From positions 2,799,343 through 2,863,342 of the forward strand of contig OZ025245.1 in assembly GCA_964019155.1 (NCBI GenBank): 64,000 bases of DNA. Reading direction: 5' to 3'. Made by a program: the position numbers and the translations under genes. Positions 53,621 through 64,000 of this stretch are shown in pieces. The stretch's first letter is position 1; the number at the start of each line of letters is the position of its first letter. This DNA comes from Osedax fenrisi (Eukaryota; Annelida; Polychaeta; Sabellida; Siboglinidae). A model generated the notes under the pieces. That model made no database searches. It had not been told where the DNA came from and saw only the letters and a list, made by a program, of their open reading frames with translations.

Positions 53621-55042
53621 AAAATTAAACCTATGTAGATGGATACTTACTTAGTTACTTATTCCCGTAACGATGTTGTTAAATATATTACAGACAATTT
53701 ACACAAATATAACTACTTTTATAATTAATGTATCTAGTTCGAAATTATAATTCATATATAAAATATAAATGTTAATATAATCTATAATGGAATGCCTTTA
53801 ATCACTGATGTTATTGCTAGTCGACGAATGAGAAATGCTGGTAATTATACTGCTTAAGCCATAATGATGAAATAGGTTACAATCTAATCTTATGGGAACC
53901 AAATCTTTACAGGGTTTCTCGAGAAATTGCAGTAAAAAATGATGTTATATAATATTTATTTTGAAATATTAAAAAATAATATGTTCTTAGTGACTAAATA
54001 TACATTTACTAAATAATTAGATTAAATTATATAAAATTGATATTACAAAATTTAGATTAATATATAATTAATATATAAGTAATTTAATATATGAACAATT
54101 CTAATTAAATTTATATTATAATTAGATATTTAGAAATACTATTTACATATCTTGCATATCAATTGACAATTGTAAAAAATATTATTGAATTAAATATATT
54201 GATTAAATATAGTTCAGTGATATTCTTTATAATTTGTCAATTATCATTAACTTATATTTTAATAAATATATTTTATTCAATGAATTATCATTGTATGCAG
54301 ATTAACCAGATGGAGAAAAAAAAATACATTGCAGATTTATACAAATATCGGTGGATATTGAATCTGGCCGCCTAATAATTTTCATATTTTATGGGGCGTG
54401 TCTAACTTCTCAAAGTTAATTAAATATTCAAATATTTAAATATAAATGACATTTCTGTAAATATTCAAATATTATAATATTAAAACATGTAAATAAATGT
54501 AATGAGTATTCAGATATATAGAATATATACAAGTATATACTAATATATTGTATATTGCACATTTAACATATAGCATATTGTGATACGTATAGATATTATT
54601 TAAAATGTCTAAATAATCACATTTAATAAAATAAATACGGAAATATCGTATAAGAAATTCTTAAAGAATTATTCTTCGAATAAATAAACATCTATTCTAT
54701 ACGCATATACACTTGAATAATAAGTTTATTATATATAATTATATATGATTCATTTAACTTATATTTTACGATGATGCGTATTGATATTATTTAAATGGCA
54801 AAATATTCACATTTAATCAATATAAATAAGTATATATCGTATAAGAATAAATAAAGTGGCCTGCCATTTTGTTGGGGTTGGCGTGATTTTATATATTGTA
54901 TAACATTCAAATAAATAAAAATTCATTTATTTAATAATTATGTCTTACATATATAAATACATTCATTTATAAATTACTGATCTCGAAATGATTAAATTTA
55001 TATTTTATTTACATTTCTTATATATTTTTTTATTAATTTTAG
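53621..55042. other. AT-rich sequence, no gene
   Basis: Low-complexity A+T; the few frames are short and unassigned. Confidence 0.65.
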
Positions 55043-55175
55043 CTTATTTGTGAAGTCAAAAATAGTTCAATATTTATTATACAATTGGATGAATCCACCG
55101 ATATGACTCACATATCACAATTGATGGTATTTGTACGTTACATAGTAAACAAATCGGTATTGGTCCATAAGAGTA
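55043..55175 (+). pseudogene. hAT (ZBED-like) transposase exon fragment
   Basis: After a tttttattaattttag acceptor-like tract the frame reads IIQLDESTDMTHISQLMVFV then RYIVNKSVLVH. The LDESTD block with QLmVFvRY is the first catalytic Asp region of ZBED/SCAND3-type hAT transposases. No other blocks were found on either side. Different from the relic at 42.4-43.1 kb in position and part of the protein, so relation between them cannot be judged. Confidence 0.72.
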
Positions 55176-55766
55176 ACCACACTATAAGAGTAGCCAAAAA
55201 TTCAAAAATATTAACGAAATATTAATCACCAGGTGATTTTTATAATAATTATTTTTTAAAATTTTAATATTTTTATTAATTTAATTTTTTAATTTTTTAT
55301 ATTTAACAAATATAGATAGATAGATAGATATATTTTATTGGATTCATTAATGTCGTTCTTTTTTTTTTATTTATTATTCTTTTTCGTTTCTTTCTTCGTT
55401 TCCAAATGGCTTCAAAATAAGACCTTGATCTTTTCGGGTTGTTGCCAGTTATTTATTCATACATGGGACAGGATTGTGATTGTTTAATCATAATAGTTAG
55501 CTATATATTTCGTATTTACATAAAAGATAATAAATAAATAAATAAAATACAGTAGATAGACAAAATTTGACATTAAAAAAAATCAAAATCAAAATAATAA
55601 TAACAAAAATAATTCATACATACATATATATTTGATATAAATTTTTTATTTTATTTTTTTTTTAGTTTTTTTTAATATGTTAATTTTATTAAATTAATTT
55701 TAAATTCATTAATTTGTTAATCTATCTATAATATAATTATAGATAGATTAATTCTATTTAACTATT

Positions 55767-58351
55767 CTATAATTCATCATTGATTAACATATTTTTTACT
55801 CTTTTCTTGAAAAAATTTTCATTTTTTATATTTTGTATATTTGTTGGAAGTAAGTTCCAAAGTTTTGGACCTTTTATCAGTAAACTATGTATTGTTCTTG
55901 TTGATTTTGAAATTGGTATAGTATACGTTTTATTTGTTCGTAGAGTATATTTATTATTATTTTTTGTGTGTATTTTAGTTAAATTTGTTGGTAATTGATT
56001 ATAATATTGTTTATGCATATATATTAGTGTATTATAATATGTTAGCTTATCTAATCTAAGTATTTTATTTTATGTGAATAATTCTTTTGTATGATCTCGA
56101 AATTTTCTTTTATTTATTATTCTTAAGGTTTTTTTTTGAATAATTGTTGTATTTAGGGTATTATTTGAGAATGTATTTCCCCAAAGTATATTTCCATAGT
56201 TTAAGTATGGTAGGAAAATGCTATTATATATAATTATCAATGAATTTGTTTTAATGAATTTGCTCAATTTTGAGATTAAAAATTGAATTTGGGAGAGTTT
56301 GTTAGTATAATAATAGTAAAGGGCCTAGTATGGAGCCTTGGGGTACACCGATATCATTAGTTATAATATCAGATTCTGTAATTTTAACTTTAACTAGTTG
56401 AGTTCTATTATGTAAATAGTTTTTTTATCAGTTTAAGAGGAATCCCTTTAATTCCATATTTATCTAATTTGCTAATTATAATAGAATGATCAATAGTATC
56501 AAAGGCTTTACTTAAATCTAAAAATAATGTATTTATTGCTTTATTTTCTTTTTTATTTTTCATTATATGGTTGTAAATATCTAGTGTAGCTTGAGTGGTA
56601 TTATGTTTTTTAAGGAAACCATATTGAGTAGTATTTATTATGTTATTATTTTGTATGAATTGCATTAGTCTATTATATATTATTTTTTCTAGTATTTTCG
56701 ATAGTTGACTTAAAATTGATATTGGTCTATAGTTAGATATAATATTGATATTATTTTTTTTATGAATTAGTTTAATGGAGGATAGTTTCATTTTTAAGGG
56801 GAAAGTTCCTGACGATAAACATAGATTACAAATATGGCTTAGAAGGTCAATGTAATCTTTTGAAATTTTTAACAATTTCATGTTTAGATAATCAGTATCT
56901 AGAGAAGTCTTTGATTTATTATTTTGTATAATAGAATTTATCTCATGAGTTGATGTGGGATGAAGATATATTGATTTAGATATTGGTGTAATGTTATTGG
57001 GTTGATGTTATTTATGGGAGAGGTGAATTGATTATTTATGGATTGACTTGTATTTATAAAATAAGAGTTAAATGCATTTGCTATTTGTTTATCATTATTG
57101 AATTTATTTTCGAATTCATCTATTATATAATTTGGGGATTGTTTAATTTGCTGTTTATTTATGAGGTTATTTATTAAATTCCAATTTTCTTTAGTAGATA
57201 TACTATTTTTTATTTTACTATCTATATATGATTGCTTTTTTAATATTTAAGGTTAATTGATTTCTTAATTGTTTGTAGTTATATAAGTTGATTTCATTTT
57301 TATTATCTAAGTAAAGTTTATATAGTTTATACTTTTTATTAATGTCTCTTTTTATTTTATTTGTTATCCAATTTTTTGAAAGAATATTTGAAGATATTTT
57401 ATTTGTAAGTAGTGGGATAAATTGGTTAATTATTGATGTATATATGGTATGAAATTTGTTGTATGAGTTTTCAGCATCATTGTCTTCGAGGACCGAATCC
57501 CAATTCGTATTTTTCAGTGCATTAATAAGTCTTTTAGTATTATTTATTGTTATTTTCCTTGTTTTAATTTCATTTGAGTTATTTCGTATTTTGGTTTTTA
57601 TTTTAATTATTGTATATATTGGGAGGTGGTCTGTCAAGTCTTCTAAGAGTATTCCACTATTATAAATATTTGTTGTGTTTATATTAGTGTAAATTTGATC
57701 TATAGTTGAAGTGTTACTTTTATTGAATTGGGGTCTAGTGTTTTGAAGAATTTGAGGCGTTAGTCCTAATTGATTTATTAAAATGTTTAATTGAGATGGT
57801 TTGGGATCATTTGTTATGATATTAAAATCACCCATAATTATTAAATCGTGTGAAATATATTTATGAAATTTACTATATAACATATTTATAAGATCTGCAG
57901 TTTTATTGAAAGGGCTATTATAAAGGCATGACATTATTATTTTGTTATTTTTTTTAAGTTTAATTTCTATTGTAAGTGTTTCTAAATGATCTTTTATATT
58001 AAAAGTAAGGTCTTTTATAAGTTCATATTGAATATCTTTTATAACAGATATTGAAACACCACCACCTCTACATTTATTTTGTTTCTGTCTATAGTTTGTT
58101 TGATATGTGTAGTTTGTTATATTATTATTGAAGTCATTATTACTATTTAACCAGGTTTCAGATAAACATATAATATGAGGTTTGATTATTAAAGTATCTA
58201 TAAATTCTCTTAATTTATCCAGGTTTTGAGTAAGACTTCTAATATTTATGTGTATAATTATCAGATTATTTTTATTTATTATTAATTCTTTTGTAATACT
58301 ATTAAATTGATGTGTTTTGTATTGGTTTGGTATCATATTATATTTAATCAT
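55767..58351 (-). pseudogene. LINE ORF2: endonuclease plus reverse transcriptase, broken
   Basis: The first 377 codons (to 57218) form an intact APE endonuclease: HINIRSL near residue 35, LSETWL near 80, GGGVSISV near 115, IMGDFNI near 175, STIDQIYTN near 215 and a DHLPIY close. A one-base shift in a T6 run (57236-57241) ends it; coding resumes in another frame, shifts again near 57000, then runs through the polymerase fingers (56881-56408: KLIHKKNN, NYRPISILS, FLDLSKAFDTIDH). GVPQGSILGPLLLLY follows near 56345. The next block is already the thumb (LPYLNYGNILWG), so the FADD catalytic box and about 100 residues are missing near 56290. The C-terminus is intact in form (KGPKLWNLLPTNIQNI). Confidence 0.88.
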
Positions 58352-59067
58352 CTCGTTTTTTTAGTTCAATTATTTTAAAAGTATCATTTCTATGCCGTAC
58401 TACATATTTATTATTTATTGTTGATTTATTTTTAGCCTCGATAGATAGTTTTTTGATAGTCTCAAACTCAACTTTATTGTATTCTTTTGATATGCTTATA
58501 TTTTTGAATTTGGAGTTTTTTAATTTGTTTGCATTTTGTATTATATTATTAATTTCTATTTCAGAGTTTAAAATAATTTGTAATGGCCTGATGACATTAT
58601 CATTTTCTTGATATTTTCCTAATCTAAAATAGTTTTTTATATTATAATTTGTGTTGACTAGGTCTAAAATTTCTGTTATATTTTTTTTTTCTTCAACATT
58701 TCTTGTTTCGTAATTAGAATCTATTGTTTGTTTAACATTATAGAGTATAATAGTTTTATTTCTTATTTCATTTAACTTTTTTTCATTTAGGGTTTTATTT
58801 ATAGTCGTTGATAGATTTTTTTGAAGTGTATTATTGAGGTTAATTTTAGTGATCTCAGCAAATGTTTTAAGATCAGATTTATCAGCTGCTTCATTTAGTT
58901 TTTTTTATTATTTTTTCTTGATTTTCTATAACTATAGTCAATTTTTCATTATTTATAGTTAATATGTCATTATTTATAGTTAATTTTTCAATTAAGCATT
59001 TGAGATCAATTTTTTCATCATTATGCTCATCTGTTACAGATATCGTTTGTTTTTTTTGACGAGCCAT
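58344..59067 (-). pseudogene. LINE ORF1 (RNA-binding/coiled-coil type), one frameshift
   Basis: Starts MARQKKQTISVTDEHNDEKI, followed by an Ile/Leu/Asn heptad-like stretch (KLTINNDILTINNEKLTIVI) that should form a coiled coil. A run of eight A residues (T run 58899-58906 on plus) shifts the frame; one base fewer would keep it open for about 240 codons in all. The second half has NYFRLGKYQENDNVIRPLQI and NANKLKNSKFKNISISKE, the pattern of the RRM-like domain of L1/CR1 ORF1 proteins. The stop codon overlaps the ORF2 start in atgattaa. Confidence 0.75.
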
Positions 59068-60764
59068 TTTAAGCTTTATATCAATTAAATTCTAAATATC
59101 ACTAATATATATGTTGTTAAAATATATTTACTTAATTAATTTATTGAATAAATAATAAGAGTTTCTCTAAATTTAAAAGATGCTTTTTATATAATATATG
59201 TCACACTAATTTATTATGAAGTACCTAGGGTTTATATTGGGTATATTATATACTGTATTTATTATATCAAATATACAAATATATAGCAATTAAATTATAT
59301 TACTTCATCTTATATTACAACAAATTAAATATTATAGAAATAACATAGTATAATAATAATAATAATAAAATAATATGCAGTATTTAAATATTAAAAATAC
59401 AATAGTAAAAATATCCAATATAAGTATATTTAATAAATACAATTTATATATATATATATATAAATGTATTAATGCAATATATATATGTTTTAATTTTATG
59501 ATATTTAACAATACTAGGAATTTCAATAAATATCTTTTATGGCTTTTTTATTGAATTTTCAATTATAATTTAAAAATAATAATAAAATACATAAAATGTA
59601 TATATACCTAAATGTATTTATACAATATAATAATAATAAAGAGTTGGTAAATAAGATTAATATGATATTAATACAATATATTATTTAAATATAAATAGAG
59701 GATAACTAATCTATGAATAATAATAATCGATTTAAAAGAGTAAATAAAGTAGTTGTTGTTATTAAATATGTAAACAGTAAGTGAACATTATCTTTGTGAT
59801 TAATATATATTTGTTGTTGATTTTAATTTTGATAAATGTAAACAAATACTAAATATAAAAATGAATATAATTTCAAAACCAATGTAATATATTTAAATAT
59901 TAGTAGATATTAATATTTGAACAATACTAATAATATAAATAACACACAAATAAATAAATACGCACCTATATTTATAATTATAATACAATTAAACGTTATT
60001 AACATCTCATTTAAAATCTAATCTGTGAATAACACGTCTGTAATTTGGTTGCTATGTAAACAAAGTGATTTATGTATATATATATATTATTTATAATGAT
60101 AGAAGTTAATTTAAAGATTTTATAACTATTTAAATATGATAAAACAAAAACCGTCACAGATAATTTGTATATAATAATTATGTTATAATTGTGTAAGATG
60201 TATGTAGCGATGAATAACAGATATGTAGACTTATATAATATCTATTTAATTAACATTAATTTGTACCTATATTTAACACTATATACACTTATAAATTATT
60301 TATATATATATTTATTAACTATATATACTATCAGTTTTATAGACAACATATTAGTATAACTAGAATCCAGTTTCCAGTAGATTATAGTTAATTACATTCA
60401 ATAAATATGTAAATCTATCGACGTATGATTCAATCTCAAAAACTTACTGCAGCTATTATATTTAGAAATGATTTGTGTTGGGTTTCGAGCGTTCCGTTTA
60501 AAGATATATGAAATTATTATATGCATATATATTAAAACTATTTATATCAATAGATACTATATAATAGATAGTCATTAATTTGTATTTAAAATTTTATTTA
60601 AATTACATTACTTATTAATAATTAAAAAAATTAGTTAGTAGGCTAATCATTTATTTTAAACAAATGCGAGGCTGCATCGAGAAGACTATATACACCTCTT
60701 TCTTGGGAATCAAATTGATTCCAATATCTATTTAAAACATCACCATGTTATCTATTTTCACTAA
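59068..60764. other. AT-rich sequence, no gene
   Basis: Probably includes the LINE 5' region just above 59067. The rest is A+T-rich with short TA runs and no recognised repeat. Confidence 0.6.
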
Positions 60765-61064
60765 TATATGATAGATAGCTCATTTATATGATTCTCTGAG
60801 TAGCATTCAGGCATTCATCATTTAATAATTTTATCAATTGATAAAAATTAAGATTACCTGTTATAATTAAATTTTATAATTTATATAATAATTAAATATT
60901 TTAATATTACCTTTCATCGCACGTATATTTAAACGGTTATGAAAACCTTTTGCAGTTTTGTTAGTTTTGGTCTTTACTCTATGCATAGACCATTCGTATG
61001 GTGGAACTTTCCTTATCCATTGTGTTTCATAATAATTGAAAAGATCCACCATACGAACTGAGCA
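60765..61064 (-). pseudogene. MULE transposase C-terminal fragment with intron
   Basis: The frame from 61052 reads DLFNYYETQWIRKVPPYEWS then VKTKTNKTAKGFHNRLN. The pattern of YYE-tW, a W six or more residues on, and TNN-eG-H-r-n is the C-terminal block of Mutator-like transposases found next to FLYWCH-type fingers. A 53-bp intron (60858-60910) then leads to NLNFYQLIKLLNDE, continuing the family pattern, until a stop near 60810. The DDE core is absent. It ends about 30 bp from the boundary of the long inverted repeat. Confidence 0.72.
60858..60910 (-). other. 53-bp GT-AG intron in the MULE fragment
   Basis: Minus strand gatgaaag|gtaatattaa to ttataacag|gtaatctt. Splicing keeps the frame (MKG-NLNFYQ). 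Length and AT content agree with the 67-bp intron in the hAT relic. Confidence 0.65.
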
Positions 61065-61174
61065 CTCGCAACGGATAAGGATTAAATCAATCTAAAGGAT
61101 TAAATCATATCTTTCTAATAGGAAACAATGTGTACACATTAACTATAGTTATTCAAACTTTCAAGATGTTGTAA

Positions 61175-61258
61175 ATGTTAAAAGAGGATCAACTAGTTAG
61201 AGACACAAGAACATGTTTCCATTGTGGGAACATAGGGCATATTCATATTGTTAATTTT
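61175..61258 (+). pseudogene. Degenerate CCHC zinc-knuckle fragment
   Basis: The frame has RTCFHCGNIGHIHIVNF: C-x2-C-x4-H as in retroviral-type zinc knuckles, with Asn where the last Cys is expected. An upstream KEDQLVRDTR keeps the charged lead usual for gag-like proteins. The mirrored copy is at about 41010-41130 on the minus strand. A knuckle in a repeated sequence suggests a gag-like origin for the element; this is inference. Confidence 0.5.
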
Positions 61259-61945
61259 GTACCATGTCGTTTTGGGTATCAATTTATATCTATTTTGTCT
61301 TCATTATTTGTGTTTATATATTTATTTTTTGTTTACCTAATAAACTATATATTATTATTATGTATCTTTGATATATTAGTTAATTTGATATATATATATA
61401 TTATCATTACTATATAAAACTCACAAATATCCCAATGTTATCCGTTATATCCAACATTTTCAAAATCCGTTCACTATTTCTTTTGATCCAAAATTTATAC
61501 AAATGATACGCAGATATTTTCGATATAAAATTATTATTATAATAAATTAAATTAAATTACTTTAATGTTTAATATTTTTAATTACATATATAAATAATTA
61601 TAGAATGAAATATCAAGATCATGAGCGAGGCTATGCAAAAGCCACTACGGAAGCTGTAGAAAAAGAGAATAAGGCAGTTTCAAGTGGAATAGGCTAAGAT
61701 GTTATTAGTATATCATATATTTAAAAATATTGATTATTAAGTTATGGTATATAATTTCATAAAAATTCTACTTACAGGAATCATCTGATATGTGGTATCT
61801 GTAAAAGCATGCCATTTTTATGAAAAGCACGATCGGTAAAAAGAAGAGTACTTTTTCTTTTACACCCGAACCCAACCCGCAATCTACATCTACGATATAA
61901 AATGATGATATATAATTATATCACGAACTCGGATTTAAACACGCT

Positions 61946-62048
61946 AATGAATGAAGTTGTGGATGAGGAGTCTAGCACAGATGATGAGGTAGAGGAGGAG
62001 GATATACTAATGTTACAAGTATCGAGAAACGAAACACCCATCTACTAA
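61946..62048 (+). pseudogene. Short acidic ORF fragment
   Basis: A 34-codon frame, MNEVVDEESSTDDEVEEEDI then LMLQVSRNETPIY and a stop. It lies in the segment that is missing from the short copy. Function unknown; the acidic run is unusual in this AT-rich sequence. Confidence 0.3.
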
Positions 62049-62472
62049 AAAGAGAAAATTGATTCACTAAAATCAGATTATATATATCATAATATAATAT
62101 ATAATTTTTTTATACAAATAACTAATATAGAATTATAATATAAACATTTGATATTAAATATAATGTGTGTAATTAATGTAATGTATGGTACATAAGATAT
62201 ATATACTAGTCATAATAATTTATTATATAATTAATATATTAAAATTGTAATGTATATTATTTGTTATAACATTCTTATTTTAATTCATTCAATGATACTA
62301 TCATTAATAAAAGAGTCAAGCGGAAGTTAATCAAATCCGACAAATACAAATATGAAGTGACGATGGTTTAAAATTACTGTCGTCTTCATTAGATAATATA
62401 AATAATAGACGTAATAAATTCTCTATTGTTGGAGATTACATGTCATCGATGCTGGCAAGATGAGAGAGGGGC

Positions 62473-62682
62473 GTGATGTCTACCTCGGTAGACTACATAA
62501 GGGACGTCTACAAGCTGTACACCGACATGTTGCGCGATACGAAACACTTACGAGACCACGCCCTCTTTCAGCGTGAAGATGTTGTCTCTATAGGGGAGGA
62601 GATGAAGAAGAAGGCGAACGAGGTGGAAAAGGATATTGGAAAAGGAAGGAAGGAAAAGGAGACAATGAATTCCTTCAATTGA
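62473..62682 (+). CDS. Unidentified charged ORF fragment, part 1
   Basis: 69 codons, with SVDYIRDVYKLYTDMLRDTK and a Lys/Glu-rich, probably coiled-coil end (EEMKKKANEVEKDIGKGRKE). The last third is kept in the short copy at 40.5 kb, the rest is deleted there. GC is higher than in the flanks, as in true coding sequence. I do not recognise the family; it may be an exon or a broken frame of the same protein as 63102-63296. Confidence 0.4.
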   Translation: MMSTSVDYIRDVYKLYTDMLRDTKHLRDHALFQREDVVSIGEEMKKKANEVEKDIGKGRKEKETMNSFN

Positions 62683-63101
62683 AGGCCTGAAAAAGAAACA
62701 ACATATTTTAAGATTCAACAGATGATTGTAGATGAGAGAGCTTTAAAAATTGTTTTACCTAGTTCAAATGTCACTGACAGCAAAAATAAAATTAAAATTG
62801 AAAAATCCAAAGGTTTGATTAATTATAAGTGTATTTCAGGGACGATATGTATTGTACAGTTGTTTATACAGCTGATATTGATATCATTAAGTTGTATACG
62901 GAAATGCTCAGAAATCATAGAGATATATATGGTTTGAAAAATAATCTAATAGACCGAAGAAATGAGGAAAACTGATCAAAAAGATGACTTAACCCTGCAT
63001 ATGACTGATGCGAAAAAACTAACGATAATCTCGAAGATGTCAGGAAAACAATGGATAACATATAGGAGAGCTATAGTAAGCAAACAGATTCAAAAGTTGT
63101 A

Positions 63102-63296
63102 TTGCCTATGGATGAAGCTAAAAAAGCCATGAAAAAGTATATGAAGAGTCAAGTCTGCAGAGTTCGTGTGGGAAGTTGTACTGAGGAGATCTATCAAAGA
63201 TGCAATGATGAAACTCAACGCCCCTCCACTACAGTAGAAGAACTGTACAAGAGTTCTCTCGTAGATGGATACAGGCAGCTACCATTACTAACATAG
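63102..63296 (+). CDS. Unidentified ORF fragment, part 2
   Basis: 64 codons with KKYMKSQVCRVRVGSCTEEI and VEELYKSSLVDGYRQLPLLT. The same sequence is on the minus strand at 40366-40522 with only a few differences (for example P for L near the end). Following sequence to 63545 has another short frame with RRCETCSKAKELVTKY, which may belong to the same decayed gene. No homology recognised. Confidence 0.4.
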   Translation: MPMDEAKKAMKKYMKSQVCRVRVGSCTEEIYQRCNDETQRPSTTVEELYKSSLVDGYRQLPLLT

Positions 63297-64000
63297 TTTT
63301 AACTAAGAGTGCTACACCTAGTCTGCGATCAATAGATGGATTTGAATAATGAACAACATGGACCCTCTGAATGTCATGATATAAGAACATATATTAGAAG
63401 ATGTGAGACTTGTAGTAAGGCGAAAGAGTTAGTTACGAAGTATAGGGTAAAAATTTGTTTAAAAACGACCTGGGAAAAGACTCTCATCCTCCTAAGGAAA
63501 GTGAATATGATGTATATGACATGTACACAATATTTTCTATTATAGATGACTCTAGATTACCATCGGCTAAATTAAGCATTCTCATAATTTGTATTTAAGT
63601 GTGATATCGTAATTTGAAATTTAAATCTTGAGCAGACATCTTAAACTATATTTAGGCAGAATTGAGGCATCAGTAGCATCATCCATAATCACATCCGTAG
63701 CCGACATCTTGCACGATATAGAACCACTACCATGACCCGCGTGAAGATGTTCCCACTACAGAAGGAGTGGGAGGATAATTTAAACTACATTCCAAGGAAG
63801 ATGTAAAAACTATAAAGGATATGTTAAAAATAAGAGAAATTATATTCGCAGGTAAATGAGAGAGAAGCTCTAAAAGTGATTTTACCAAGTGCAAAACATT
63901 AATGAAAAGATATTTTCATATCTGATTTGAAATAAAATCTTGTTTTCTCTCTGTTTTGTATGTATGTGCACGTAGTCATAACATTTAAATAATGTTAAAA

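Larger units (their letters stand above)
55310..59067 (-). mobile_element. APE-type LINE (CR1/Jockey-like), near full coding length
   Basis: On the minus strand: ORF1 (59067-58344), overlapping ORF2 (58351-55767) and a 3' region of about 450 bp that closes with caataaaatat and four atct repeats at 55310-55340. A tail made of short tandem repeats instead of poly(A) is common in CR1-like elements. Frameshifts, stops and a deletion of the polymerase core make it immobile by itself. The 5' end lies upstream of 59067 and cannot be placed. Confidence 0.85.
61096..64000 (+). repeat. Long-range inverted repeat, long copy (runs off the window)
   Basis: Matches 39662-41213 in opposite orientation but is 2905 bp or more against 1552. 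Segments present only here are about 61748-62626 and 62670-63133. It carries a decayed zinc knuckle, an acidic stretch and two charged frames on plus. Likely a repeated or mobile sequence with coding remains; no terminal repeats can be checked because one end lies outside. Confidence 0.88.

Overview
The window is AT-rich eukaryotic DNA that looks like repeat-dominated intergenic sequence. I see no intact protein-coding gene, tRNA or rRNA. The recognisable proteins are decayed transposon proteins: an APE-type LINE with ORF1 and ORF2, an RTE-like LINE scrap, further LINE 3' ends, three hAT scraps and a MULE scrap. Short GT-AG introns (53, 67 and possibly other lengths) split the transposase remnants. 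Together with 8-bp target duplications of hAT type, this suggests an invertebrate metazoan; I cannot name the species.

Layout, first half. Positions 1257-5400 and 27131-30395 are two very large inverted repeats built from a degenerate 9-10 bp G-rich minisatellite (G-strand units such as ggattgtgg and ggtattgggg). A conserved 29-bp hinge sits at the centre of both and twice more inside the second. Between them lie a scrap of satellite in reverse orientation (5401-5730), an inverted repeat of about 0.5-kb arms carrying a 480-bp MITE (6993-7472), a LINE 3' end (9321-9945), a 636-copy CTA microsatellite (12301-14208), and a 12.9-kb array of 26 satellite units in two length classes (14209-27130). 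Outside the second palindrome come an acaagcc minisatellite and then 32-bp, 25-bp and 20-bp tandem repeats and a 483-bp tandem duplication.

Layout, second half (34-64 kb). This is AT-rich sequence with nested DNA transposons. A 5.9-kb element with 48-bp terminal inverted repeats (46037-51981) contains a LINE fragment, which is split by a 2474-bp hAT element with perfect 8-bp target duplication (47033-49506), which holds a 310-bp MITE (47251-47560). A hAT relic at 42.4-44.4 kb has one exon in three tandem copies. A degenerate LINE lies at 55.3-59.1 kb on the minus strand. A 2.9-kb sequence with a degenerate zinc knuckle occurs as inverted copies at 39.7-41.2 and 61.1-64.0 kb.

The most unusual signal is a family of tiny elements that are nearly nothing but two fused terminal inverted repeats. 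It includes a perfect 38-bp palindrome at 36996-37033 flanked by 8-bp direct repeats and a 33-bp relative at 10613-10645, both sharing ends with the 480-bp MITE. The second is the two hinge-centred palindromes and their link to the satellite: the short satellite class carries a few units of the palindrome minisatellite in place of about 330 bp of the long class.
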